A DNA stretch of 64,000 nt from Clostridium sp. M62/1. Its GTDB lineage: Bacteria > Bacillota > Clostridia > Lachnospirales > Lachnospiraceae. Shown here in pieces: positions 43,157 to 51,229 of the stretch (positions are counted from its first letter, which is position 1; each line of letters starts with the position of its first letter). The position numbers and the translations under genes were made by a program. The DNA is taken from contig NZ_CP085988.1 in the NCBI RefSeq assembly GCF_020736365.1, forward strand, positions 1,556,001-1,620,000, read 5' to 3'. The notes beneath the pieces were generated by a model that was not told the origin of the DNA, did no database searches, and saw nothing but the letters and a program-made list of their open reading frames with translations.

Positions 43157-43211
43157 GAAGGCGCAGGAGCCTTGCCTGAGGCACAGAGAAAACAAAAAGA
43201 GAGGAATCAGA

Positions 43212-44387
43212 ATGTTTCAGTCATTTTTAATTAAATATGCCGAGATTGGCTTAAAGGGAAAAAACCGATATGTGTTCGAGGATGCGCTGATGAAACACAT
43301 CCGCCGCTCCTTAAAGGGATTAGACGGCGAGTTTACGGTATCAAAAGAGTCAGGGCGCATCTATGTGGAAGCTCAGACCGCATTTGACTATGACGAGGTT
43401 GTGGAGGCCCTCCAGAGAGTGTTTGGAATTGCAGCCATCTGTCCGATGATGCGGGTGGAGGATCTGGGCTTTGAGGAGCTGAAAAACCAGGTGATCTCCT
43501 ACATCAGAGAGGTCTATCCGGAGCAGAACTTTACCTTCAAGGTAAACTGCCGCCGTGCCAACAAGCAGTATCCGGTGCGCTCAGAGGAGATGAACCGGGA
43601 GCTTGGAGCCGTGATCCTGGACGCTTTTCCAGAGACGAAGGTAGATGTCCACAATCCCCAGGTACTCTTAAATGTGGAGGTCAGAAGCAAGATAAACCTG
43701 TACTCCCTGGTGATTCCGGGCCCCGGCGGTATGCCTGTAGGGACCAACGGAAAGGCCATGCTCCTGCTTTCAGGAGGAATCGACAGTCCGGTGGCAGGCT
43801 ATATGATCGCCAAACGAGGCGTTATTATTGAAGCTACCTATTTCCATGCGCCGCCTTACACCAGCGAGAGAGCAAAGCAGAAGGTCATTGACCTGGCAAA
43901 GATCGTGGCCAGATATTCCGGCCCCATTAAGCTCCATGTGGTAAACTTTACGGACATTCAGCTCTACATTTACGACAAGTGTCCTCATGAGGAGCTGACG
44001 ATTATCATGCGCCGCTATATGATGAAGATCGCCGAGGAGATTGCGAAAAAGGATGAGTGCCTGGGACTGATCACAGGGGAGAGCATCGGTCAGGTGGCCT
44101 CCCAGACGGTTCACTCTCTGGCAGTTACAAACGAGGTCTGCACCCTCCCTGTATTCCGTCCGGTAATCGGATTTGACAAACAGGATATTGTGGACATCTC
44201 CCAGAAAATCGGCACCTTTGAGACTTCGATCCAGCCATACGAGGACTGCTGCACCATCTTCGTGGCCAAGCATCCGGTGACAAAGCCGAACCTGGATGTC
44301 ATCCGCCGCTCCGAGACAAAGCTCTCAGAGGAGATCGACGGGATGGTGAAGAAGGCTGTGGATACCGCGGAAGTAATCTGGTGCTAA
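43212..44387 (+). CDS. thiI: tRNA 4-thiouridine synthase ThiI
   Basis: ATP-dependent sulfurtransferase for s4U8 in tRNA. 391 residues: N-terminal ferredoxin-like and THUMP domain (about 60-165), PP-loop LLSGGIDSPVAGYMIAKRG, and the C-terminal end DCCTIFVAKHP. No rhodanese domain, as usual in Firmicutes. Start at 43212 (MFQSFLIKYAEIGLKG). Directly after its cysteine desulfurase partner. Confidence 0.96.
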   Translation: MFQSFLIKYAEIGLKGKNRYVFEDALMKHIRRSLKGLDGEFTVSKESGRIYVEAQTAFDYDEVVEALQRVFGIAAICPMMRVEDLGFEELKNQVISYIREVYPEQNFTFKVNCRRANKQYPVRSEEMNRELGAVILDAFPETKVDVHNPQVLLNVEVRSKINLYSLVIPGPGGMPVGTNGKAMLLLSGGIDSPVAGYMIAKRGVIIEATYFHAPPYTSERAKQKVIDLAKIVARYSGPIKLHVVNFTDIQLYIYDKCPHEELTIIMRRYMMKIAEEIAKKDECLGLITGESIGQVASQTVHSLAVTNEVCTLPVFRPVIGFDKQDIVDISQKIGTFETSIQPYEDCCTIFVAKHPVTKPNLDVIRRSETKLSEEIDGMVKKAVDTAEVIWC

Positions 44388-44457
44388 AGGACGAACAGAA
44401 GACGAAACGCCGGGCCCTGTCACGGATGTAAGGTGTCAGGGCAGCGGCGGTATATAA

Positions 44458-44487
44458 AAGGCTCCTCTGCCTGTGCAGAGGAGCCTT
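44458..44487 (-). terminator. Terminator downstream of the HPr-like gene (possibly shared with thiI)
   Basis: A perfect 13-bp stem (44458-44470 and 44475-44487) with a CTGT loop. On the minus strand it is followed by TTATATA with the T-rich stem end, so it fits the HPr-like gene; on the plus strand only TTAAATT follows, weaker for thiI. Confidence 0.65.
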
Positions 44488-44596
44488 AAATTGAAATGTA
44501 ACTGTTTTCTGAATTCTTTTATGAGGGATATCTGCAGAAATCTGATACCGGGAAAAGCAGGTGCTTTACCTGTATCCATCAATTTGTTCCTGCAAT

Positions 44597-44830
44597 TTAT
44601 TCTACAATATAAGGAGCCAGAACGGTGAGGATTTCGTCAACCTGGGACTCAGAGTGGATGTTTAAGTCGATCGGCTTGGAGAGATCCAGACTGAAAATAC
44701 CCATAATAGACTTTGCATCAATCACGTATCTTCCGGATACGAGATCAAAATCTACGTCAAATTTTGCTAAATCGTTGACAAAAGATTTAACTTTATCGAT
44801 AGAATTTAAAGAAATGCGAACTGTTTTCAT
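44597..44830 (-). CDS. HPr-like protein lacking the phospho-histidine (Crh-like)
   Basis: 77 residues with the HPr fold pattern. The segment where HPr has GLHARPA with His15 reads LNSIDKVKSF, so the PTS phosphorylation site is absent. The regulatory region is kept: DAKSIMGIFSLDL, matching KSIMGVMSL around Ser46, the HprK target. This is the pattern of Crh, the catabolite-repression cofactor, though the overall sequence is its own group. AGGAGG lies 8 nt upstream. Single gene with own promoter. A role in catabolite control is inferred; it could instead have another binding role. Confidence 0.85.
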   Translation of the reverse strand: MKTVRISLNSIDKVKSFVNDLAKFDVDFDLVSGRYVIDAKSIMGIFSLDLSKPIDLNIHSESQVDEILTVLAPYIVE

Positions 44831-44895
44831 TGTAAAAACCTCCTCTGGCTCATATGTGCCGTCTGTTTTATTTTTGGCTTGATAACCCTGTTTCT

Positions 44896-44924
44896 ATACT
44901 ACAAATATAACAGGGAAAAGTCAA
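44896..44924 (-). promoter_or_regulatory. Promoter of the HPr-like gene with overlapping palindrome
   Basis: Minus strand: TTGACT (44924-44919), 17-bp spacer, TAGTAT (44901-44896). CCCTGTT (44886-44892) and AACAGGG (44909-44915) form an inverted repeat spanning the -10 box, a possible operator. Confidence 0.65.
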
Positions 44925-45069
44925 GTGTGAGATTGAGGGAAATGTGTAAAGAAATATGCAAAACTGTTTAAAGAATCTGTATGGTTCAGGGAGGGAGGAA
45001 ACAGATGAAGGGAAGAGAGGGGGACAGCAGCCCGGAACCCCTCAAACATGGTAAAATCTCAATTTCATA

Positions 45070-45098
45070 TGGACTTTCTTCTGCACAGCTGGTAAAAT
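45070..45098 (+). promoter_or_regulatory. Possible mtaB promoter
   Basis: TGGACT (45070-45075), 17-bp spacer, TAAAAT (45093-45098), in the 400-bp gap between the HPr-like gene and mtaB. Nothing else recognisable lies in that gap. Confidence 0.45.
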
Positions 45099-45231
45099 AA
45101 TCAGAACTGTCAGAAGAGAGTAAAGCTTCCCGGATATGCGGGGAGCCAGAGACGGCAAGAGCGCGGAATCAGAATGATTGTGTTCCGATACAGTGAAAGA
45201 TAGAATGAAGCTACAGAAAGGAAGCGTAAAA

Positions 45232-46563
45232 ATGAGAAAAGCCGCCCTTCACAATTTGGGATGTAAGGTAAATGCTTATGAAACAGAGGCCATGCAGCAG
45301 ATGCTTGAGGATGCAGGGTATGAGATTGTCCCCTTCCGGGAGGGGGCAGATGTGTATGTGATTAATACCTGCTCTGTCACAAATGTGGCAGATAAAAAGT
45401 CCAGGCAGATGCTCCACCGGGCTAAGAAGATGAATCCCTCAGCAGTGGTTGTGGCAGCAGGCTGCTACGTGCAGGCAGCAGGGGAAGAGCTGAAAAAGGA
45501 TGAGGCAGTCGACCTTGTGATTGGGAACAACAGGAAAAAGGACCTGGTGGAGGTATTAGAGCGGTATTTTAATGAGCACGAAGGGACAGACGACATCATC
45601 GATATTGGAAAGACCAGTGAATATGAGAAGCTGCATATCAGAAAGATCGCCGATCACACGAGAGCCTTTATCAAGGTTCAGGACGGCTGCAACCAGTTCT
45701 GCAGCTACTGTATTATTCCATATACAAGAGGCCGCGTAAGGAGCCGTTCCATGGAGGATGTGGTGCAGGAGGTGGAGGCGCTGGCAGCCTCAGGATATAA
45801 GGAAATCGTGCTGACAGGCATCCATTTAAGCTCCTACGGGGCAGACTTTAAGAGGACGGCAGAGAATCCGGAGGCTGCGGCGGATCTGCTGTCTCTGATT
45901 GTCCGCCTTGACAGGATACCGGGAATCGAGAGAATCCGTCTGGGCTCTCTGGAACCCCGCATCATCACGGACGAGTTTGCAGAGACGCTTGCTGGACTGA
46001 AATCCTTCTGTCCCCATTTTCACCTCTCCCTTCAGAGCGGATGCAATGAGACCTTAAAGCGTATGAACCGCCACTATACCACAGAGGATTACGAAGCCCG
46101 CTGTGAAATTCTGAGAAGATACTTTCATAACCCGGCAATCACCACAGATGTGATTGTGGGCTTCCCCCAGGAAACAGAGGAAGAGTTTGAGGAGACAAGG
46201 CAGTTTTTAAAGAGAATTCATTTTTACGAAATGCACATCTTTAAATATTCCAGGCGCGAGGGGACAAGGGCCGCTGTCATGGAAGGTCAGGTGCCGGAGC
46301 CAAAGAAGGCAGAAAGGAGCGACATTCTGCTTGCTCTGGAGGAACAGATGTCCCTGGAATACCGCAGAACATTTCTTGGAAAGGAAGAGGAAGTGCTCCT
46401 GGAAGAGAGAATCTCAGTGGACGGGGAGGACTACATGGTGGGCCATACCCGCCAGTATGTGAAAGCTGTGGTACCCTACAGAGAGGGCCTTAAAAATGTG
46501 ACGGTCCGCGGCGTCATGGAGCGCATGGTGACGGATGAAATCCTGTTTCTCAGGGAAAAATAG
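45232..46563 (+). CDS. mtaB: tRNA t6A37 methylthiotransferase MtaB
   Basis: Radical SAM enzyme converting t6A to ms2t6A at tRNA position 37. 443 residues: UPF0004 domain with NTCSVTNVADKKSRQ (cluster Cys), the radical SAM motif CNQFCSYCIIP, and a C-terminal TRAM domain (about 385-440). Start at 45232, MRKAALHNLGCKVN, with AAAGGAAG upstream; an earlier GTG at 45178 is unsupported. Closes the gpr-to-mtaB block as in Bacillus. Confidence 0.95.
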   Translation: MRKAALHNLGCKVNAYETEAMQQMLEDAGYEIVPFREGADVYVINTCSVTNVADKKSRQMLHRAKKMNPSAVVVAAGCYVQAAGEELKKDEAVDLVIGNNRKKDLVEVLERYFNEHEGTDDIIDIGKTSEYEKLHIRKIADHTRAFIKVQDGCNQFCSYCIIPYTRGRVRSRSMEDVVQEVEALAASGYKEIVLTGIHLSSYGADFKRTAENPEAAADLLSLIVRLDRIPGIERIRLGSLEPRIITDEFAETLAGLKSFCPHFHLSLQSGCNETLKRMNRHYTTEDYEARCEILRRYFHNPAITTDVIVGFPQETEEEFEETRQFLKRIHFYEMHIFKYSRREGTRAAVMEGQVPEPKKAERSDILLALEEQMSLEYRRTFLGKEEEVLLEERISVDGEDYMVGHTRQYVKAVVPYREGLKNVTVRGVMERMVTDEILFLREK

Positions 46564-46662
46564 GAAAAAACAGGGATGTCTTTTGTATCCGATCTGCACT
46601 GAGCTTTGCCAAATCTTTCCCTCTCAGGGAAGGAGTTGTCAAAAAATTAAGAAAGATTTTTC

Positions 46663-46691
46663 TTGCCGAATGGAATATTTTGGGTTAGAAT
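46663..46691 (+). promoter_or_regulatory. ireB promoter
   Basis: TTGCCG (46663-46668), 17-bp spacer, TAGAAT (46686-46691), 25 bp above the ireB start. Confidence 0.7.
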
Positions 46692-46716
46692 AAATGAGAG
46701 TAGTTAAAGGACGTGA

Positions 46717-46989
46717 GTGATAACCATGGGTGATATGAGAAATACACAGTTTTTTAAAACAGTACAGGATGATACAAAGCTGGAAGTGAGCCAGGTTCTT
46801 GAGCAGGTGTACCGCGCGCTGACGGAGAAGGGGTACAATCCCATCAACCAGATTGTGGGATATATCATGTCGGGAGATCCGACCTACATTACCAGCCATA
46901 AGAGCGCCAGAAGCCTGATTATGAAGGTAGAACGTGACGAAATTCTGGAAGAGCTGATGAAGAATTACGTGGAGACACGTCTGCGCTGA
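46717..46989 (+). CDS. IreB family regulatory phosphoprotein (UPF0297)
   Basis: 90 residues. The core [29 protein letters not shown] is diagnostic. In Enterococcus IreB is phosphorylated by the PASTA kinase IreK and restrains cephalosporin resistance. Start is ambiguous: GTG at 46717 has AAAGGA 5 nt upstream; ATG at 46726 aligns as well with relatives. It heads the conserved ireB-ruvX-DUF1292 set, here with a 478-bp gap before ruvX. Confidence 0.92.
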   Translation: MITMGDMRNTQFFKTVQDDTKLEVSQVLEQVYRALTEKGYNPINQIVGYIMSGDPTYITSHKSARSLIMKVERDEILEELMKNYVETRLR

Positions 46990-47140
46990 TATATGTTTGA
47001 ATCCAGAGACGGGATACAGGACGGGCAGGGATGGAGACCCAGTCCTGTGACTTTTGGCACAGAGAGGGAGCCGGTGCGCCGGATTGCTCTCACAGGAGAG
47101 ATCTGCCCTGTCCCCTCGGCCTGGCAGTGTGCAGGGAAAT

Positions 47141-47207
47141 CTGCCCGTTTTTTGTATCACAGGAAATTCCTCCGAATTTCCTGTGATACAAAAAGCCCTC
47201 CGGGCAG
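47141..47207 (+). repeat. Long perfect palindrome between ireB and ruvX
   Basis: A 20-bp perfect inverted repeat (47149-47168 and 47175-47194) with a 6-nt CCTCCG loop, and an outer CTGCCCG/CGGGCAG stem (47141-47147 and 47201-47207). Very stable; T-rich on the left, A-rich on the right, so not a plus-strand terminator. Looks like a mobile or palindromic unit. Confidence 0.75.
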
Positions 47208-47214
47208 GATCGCA

Positions 47215-47291
47215 CTGCGGCGGAGAGGAAGATGGTTGCGTCTGCAGCCCCGCCGCAGGCGGAGAATCTTGCAGAGCAAGATTCTTTGTTC
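47215..47291 (+). repeat. Palindromic repeat element, copy B (intergenic)
   Basis: Outer stem CTGCGGCGG (47215-47223) with CCGCCGCAG (47250-47258), then a perfect hairpin GAATCTTGC-AGA-GCAAGATTC (47264-47284) and TTTGTTC. 26 bases (47243-47268) are identical to comEC positions 20076-20101. This copy has intact stems and is probably closer to the ancestral form. Confidence 0.75.
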
Positions 47292-47467
47292 AATGAGGGC
47301 GGCGCAGGCAGAAGAGGAGCGTACGTGAAGACAGAGTTCAAAACACCGGGCGATAGCCTAAGATGCAAAGAAAACTCCGGCGTATGCAGTGTACGGCAGA
47401 AAATAAAACAGGGAAGAGCAGGACAGTTGGCACCATGCCAGCTTGTTTTGTTATGGAGAAATATCAA

Positions 47468-47890
47468 ATGAGAATTATGGGACTGGATTTTGGATCCAAG
47501 ACTACAGGCGTGGCAGTCAGCGATCCCCTCGGTCTTACGGCCCAGGGCTTGGAGACCATTGTCAGGAAGGATGAGAATAAGCTGCGCCAGACCTGCGCGA
47601 GAATCGAGGAGCTGATCGAGGAATACCAGATTGAGGCCATCGTTTTAGGGTATCCTAAGAATATGAACAATACGGCAGGAGAGCGGGCGGAAAAGACAGA
47701 GAGCTTTAAGGAAATGCTGGAGCGGCGCACCGGAAAGCCAGTCATCCTGTGGGACGAGCGTCTGACTACCATCGCAGCAGAGCGCATGCTGATGGAAAGC
47801 GGCGTCCGCAGGGAAAACAGAAAGGCCGTGATCGACAAGGTGGCCGCTGCGCTGATTCTGCAGGGGTATCTCGACTCACAGAGACAGTAG
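47468..47890 (+). CDS. ruvX: RuvX/YqgF pre-16S rRNA nuclease
   Basis: 140-residue RNase H-fold protein (YqgF), implicated in pre-16S rRNA maturation and formerly called a Holliday junction resolvase. [16 protein letters not shown] carries the first catalytic Asp, VLGYPKNMN the Glu/Pro motif region, LWDERLTT the later acidic residues. Start at 47468 with GGAG 9 nt upstream; earlier in-frame codons come from the repeat-bearing gap. Confidence 0.93.
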   Translation: MRIMGLDFGSKTTGVAVSDPLGLTAQGLETIVRKDENKLRQTCARIEELIEEYQIEAIVLGYPKNMNNTAGERAEKTESFKEMLERRTGKPVILWDERLTTIAAERMLMESGVRRENRKAVIDKVAAALILQGYLDSQRQ

Positions 47891-48029
47891 GAAAAAGGGC
47901 CGGCAGACTGTAAAGAGAGCCGCAGGAGCTGAAACTCAGAATTTCAGAGCCGGGCCGGAAGAAAAAACGGAAAAATAAGAAACTTGAAAAATAAGGAAAT
48001 CTGAAAAAACGGAAAGTCAGGGAGATAAG

Positions 48030-48323
48030 ATGGAAAATATGTTTGATAAAATAGATGAGATTGAGAACAAGATCACGCTTCAGTCAGAAGAGGGGGAACC
48101 CATCGATTTTTATGTTCTTGAGGAAACAAAATTAAACGGGGAGAATTTCCTGTTAGTGACAGATTCTAAAGAGGGGGACGGAGACTGTTACCTTCTTAAG
48201 GATAAATCAAAACCAGAGGACGCCGAGGCGGTATATGAATTTGTAGAGGAGGACGGCGAGCTTGACTACCTCTCGAGAATTTTTAATGAACTGATGGGCG
48301 ACATGGGAATTGAGATTGAATAA
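48030..48323 (+). CDS. DUF1292 protein
   Basis: 97-residue very acidic protein. Core pattern LQSEEGEPIDFYVLEETKLNGENFLLV and ...DCYLLKD is that of DUF1292 (YrzB in Bacillus), which follows ruvX in most Firmicutes. No biochemical role is known. AGGGAG lies 7 nt upstream. RNase J starts 21 bp later. Confidence 0.9.
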   Translation: MENMFDKIDEIENKITLQSEEGEPIDFYVLEETKLNGENFLLVTDSKEGDGDCYLLKDKSKPEDAEAVYEFVEEDGELDYLSRIFNELMGDMGIEIE

Positions 48324-48344
48324 GACAGCGGAGGTGTAATTTAT

Positions 48345-50012
48345 TTGAAAAAGGACACGAAAAACAACAAGGTAAAAATTATTCCTCTCGGAGGCCTGGA
48401 GCAGATCGGAATGAACATGACGGCCTTCGAGTACGAGGACAGTATTATTGTAGTGGACTGCGGACTTGCCTTCCCGAGCGATGATATGCTGGGAATTGAC
48501 CTGGTAATTCCGGATGTCACCTACCTGAAAAACAATATTGACAAGGTGAAGGGTTTTGTGATCACGCACGGACATGAGGATCACATCGGCGCCCTGCCCT
48601 ATGTGCTGAAGGATGTTCCGGCGCCGGTATACGGGACGAAGCTGACTATCGGGCTGATTGAGCATAAACTGAAAGAGCACAATATGCTGCGCACCATTAA
48701 GAGAAAGGTGGTTAAACACGGACAGTCCATCAATCTGGGATGCTTCCGCGTGGAGTTCGTAAAGACCAATCACAGTATCGTGGATGCATCCGCGCTGGCT
48801 ATTTTCACACCGGCGGGCATCATCGTCCACACGGGAGACTTCAAGATCGACTATACGCCTGTATTCGGAGAGCCGGCTGACCTTCAGAGGTTTGCGGAGC
48901 TTGGAAAGAAGGGCGTTCTGGCGCTCATGTGCGACAGCACCAATGCGATCCGCCCGGGCTTTACCATGTCGGAGCGCACAGTAGGCAAAACCTTTGACGC
49001 GATCTTTGCGGAGCATCAGAATAACCGCATCATCGTGGCGACCTTCGCTTCCAACGTGGACCGTGTACAGCAGATTATCAGCTCTGCCTGCAAATACGGC
49101 AGGAAGGTGGTGATCGAGGGCCGAAGCATGGTCAATGTGATCGGGACAGCCAGCGAGCTGGGCTACATTGACATACCGGAGGGAACGCTGATTGACATCG
49201 AGCATCTGAAAAATTACAGACCAGAGGATACGGTTCTGATTACCACAGGAAGCCAGGGCGAGTCCATGGCTGCCCTTTCCAGAATGGCGGCAAACCTCCA
49301 CAGAAAGGTTTCCATTATGCCGGGGGATGTGGTGATCTTAAGCTCCACACCGATTCCGGGCAACGAGAAGGCCGTATCCAGAGTGATCAACGAGCTGTCC
49401 ATGAAGGGGGCAGAGGTGATCAACCAGGATACCCACGTTTCAGGACATGCCTGTCAGGAGGAGATCAAGCTCATCTACTCCCTGGTGCGTCCGAAGTTTG
49501 CGATCCCGGTTCACGGCGAGTACCGCCATCTGATGGCCCAGAAGAAGCTGGCCGAGTCTATGGGAATTCCCAAGGAGAACGTGATTATCATGTCCTCCGG
49601 CGATGTGATAGAGATCGGAGAAGAGGGATATAAGACGGTTGATCACGTGCAGGCAGGCGGAATCCTGGTGGACGGACTGGGAATCGGCGATGTGGGCAAT
49701 ATTGTCCTGAGAGACCGCCAGAATCTGGCGCAGAACGGCATCATTGTGGTTGTGCTGACCCTGGAAAAATACAGCAATCAGCTTCTCGCAGGGCCTGATA
49801 TCGTCTCAAGAGGCTTTGTCTATGTGAGAGAGTCTGAGGACCTGATGGACGAGGCCCAGGCAGTTGTGGACGCAGCTGTCCAGGACTGCTTAAAGCGCCA
49901 TGTAAGCGACTGGGGCAAGATTAAGAATATTATCCGCGACAGCTTAAGTGATTTCCTCTGGAAGAGAATGAAGAGAAATCCGATGATCCTTCCGATTATC
50001 ATGGAAGTATAG
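48345..50012 (+). CDS. rnjA: Ribonuclease J
   Basis: Metallo-beta-lactamase/beta-CASP nuclease with 5'-3' exo- and endoribonuclease activity; mRNA decay and rRNA maturation. 555 residues. Zn motif ITHGHEDHIGALP, the beta-CASP region (about 210-350; NRIIVATFASNVDRVQQII), VSGHACQEEI and IPVHGEYRHL. C-terminal domain ends WKRMKRNPMILPIIMEV. The start is TTG at 48345, with GGAGGTG 8 nt upstream and no in-frame ATG before the first strand. J1 or J2 cannot be told apart here. Confidence 0.94.
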   Translation: MKKDTKNNKVKIIPLGGLEQIGMNMTAFEYEDSIIVVDCGLAFPSDDMLGIDLVIPDVTYLKNNIDKVKGFVITHGHEDHIGALPYVLKDVPAPVYGTKLTIGLIEHKLKEHNMLRTIKRKVVKHGQSINLGCFRVEFVKTNHSIVDASALAIFTPAGIIVHTGDFKIDYTPVFGEPADLQRFAELGKKGVLALMCDSTNAIRPGFTMSERTVGKTFDAIFAEHQNNRIIVATFASNVDRVQQIISSACKYGRKVVIEGRSMVNVIGTASELGYIDIPEGTLIDIEHLKNYRPEDTVLITTGSQGESMAALSRMAANLHRKVSIMPGDVVILSSTPIPGNEKAVSRVINELSMKGAEVINQDTHVSGHACQEEIKLIYSLVRPKFAIPVHGEYRHLMAQKKLAESMGIPKENVIIMSSGDVIEIGEEGYKTVDHVQAGGILVDGLGIGDVGNIVLRDRQNLAQNGIIVVVLTLEKYSNQLLAGPDIVSRGFVYVRESEDLMDEAQAVVDAAVQDCLKRHVSDWGKIKNIIRDSLSDFLWKRMKRNPMILPIIMEV

Positions 50013-50117
50013 GCGTCTGTAGGAATTGCCGTGCAAAAGACAGCCGGAGCACCGCAGCGGGCTGTGATTAGACAGCCGGGCGGGACTGCCGGGCAGATGA
50101 CTGCGAGGAAGTGAGAT

Positions 50118-50525
50118 ATGAGCCGTACAACGAGGGAAATCAACCGGGTGACGGGAACTGTGATTAATGTATCGCTGAAGCTGATTCTGCTGGCCCTTGT
50201 GTGCATCCTGATGTATGAGGGGGTCACCAGAGGATACAGCTTCGGCCACGAAATTTTCGACCCGACGCCTATGGAAAGCGGGGAGGGAACTGCAAAGCAG
50301 GTGACGGTGGAGGACGGCATGTCCGTCATGGAAACGGGAAGGCTCCTGGAGGAAAAAGGGCTGATACAGGACGCGTACGTCTTTCTGATCGAATCCATCC
50401 TCTATGAATATGAGATCCAGCCGGGTACCTATACCTTCCGCACCACCCAGACTTCCATGGAGATTTTACAGATGCTGAGCGAGGGGCCAAAGGCAGAGGA
50501 AACGGGAGAGGAGGAGGCATCATGA
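50118..50525 (+). CDS. Small MltG/YceG-like membrane protein without the catalytic domain
   Basis: 135 residues. A single TM (SLKLILLALVCILMYEGV), then a LysM-like module (QVTVEDGMSVMETGRLLEEKGLIQDAYVFL) followed by QPGTYTFRTTQTSMEILQMLSEG, the first part of MltG. The transglycosylase domain that should follow (catalytic Glu) is absent. Translationally coupled (ATGA) with the next gene, so it looks a stable gene form rather than a truncation. Could anchor or regulate at the cell wall; unproven. Confidence 0.8.
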   Translation: MSRTTREINRVTGTVINVSLKLILLALVCILMYEGVTRGYSFGHEIFDPTPMESGEGTAKQVTVEDGMSVMETGRLLEEKGLIQDAYVFLIESILYEYEIQPGTYTFRTTQTSMEILQMLSEGPKAEETGEEEAS

Positions 50526-51229
50526 TCGTAAATGAGCGGATCACCTCCTATCTTCACTCCCTGGATCAGGGAAACGGCGCCCTTCTCGACTCAATCGAGG
50601 AGGAGGCAGTGAGGGGCCGTGTTCCCATTATCAGGAAGGAAACGGCGGCTCTCTTAAAGACCTTAGTGGCCATGAAACGCCCGGAAAATATCCTGGAGGT
50701 GGGAACAGCGGTGGGGTACTCTGCCCTGCTGATGAGCCGCGTGATGCCTGAGGACTGCCATATCACAACCATAGAAAAATATGAAAAGCGCCTTCCGGTG
50801 GCCAGGGATAATTTCAGAAAGGCCGGCATGGAGGACAGGATTACTCTTCTGGAAGGGGATGCGGAGGAATTTCTGCAGACTCTGAAGGGGCCGTACGATT
50901 TTATCTTTATGGATGCAGCCAAGGGCCAGTACCTTCACTGGCTGCCTATGATACTAAGGCTGCTTCCCCAGGGAGGCGTGCTGGTTTCTGACAATGTACT
51001 TCAGGACGGAGATCTGATTGAGTCGCGATACGCGGTGGAGCGAAGAAACAGAACGATTCACGCCAGGATGCGGGAGTATCTGTACACACTGACCCATATG
51101 GAGGAGTTTGAGACCTCTGTGATCCCCATCGGTGACGGGGTGACGGTCAGCGTAAAGCGGCGGCAGGGGGCAGAACCGGTGCACCCGGAGGCTTTGAAAC
51201 GAAATGAAAATGAATCAGAGGAAAAATAG
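50522..51229 (+). CDS. Class I SAM O-methyltransferase (catechol-type)
   Basis: 235 residues. Methyltransf_3 family: ILEVGTAVGYSALLMSR (motif I), ITTIEKYEKRLPVA, FIFMDAAKGQYLHWLP with the metal-binding Asp, and VLVSDNVLQDGDL. Resembles TrmR (YrrM), which methylates 5-hydroxyuridine in tRNA to mo5U in Bacillus; the neighbouring U32 peptidase fits with TrhP1/P2-type hydroxylation. That pathway is inferred from position and family. Overlaps the upstream gene by 4 bp and ends one base before the next start. Confidence 0.88.
   Translation: MIVNERITSYLHSLDQGNGALLDSIEEEAVRGRVPIIRKETAALLKTLVAMKRPENILEVGTAVGYSALLMSRVMPEDCHITTIEKYEKRLPVARDNFRKAGMEDRITLLEGDAEEFLQTLKGPYDFIFMDAAKGQYLHWLPMILRLLPQGGVLVSDNVLQDGDLIESRYAVERRNRTIHARMREYLYTLTHMEEFETSVIPIGDGVTVSVKRRQGAEPVHPEALKRNENESEEK

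Larger units (their letters stand above)
46990..47467. other. ireB-ruvX gap, 478 bp, made of palindromic elements
   Basis: Normally these genes are close. The gap holds a long hairpin (47141-47207) and, 8 bp on, a copy of the repeat also found in comEC (47215-47291). Open frames across it read through the palindromes and have no binding site; I do not call them genes. Confidence 0.6.

Noticed and set aside
46993..47328. Arg-rich frame between ireB and ruvX
   Set aside because: It is a translation of the palindromic elements; no binding site and the reading follows repeat structure.
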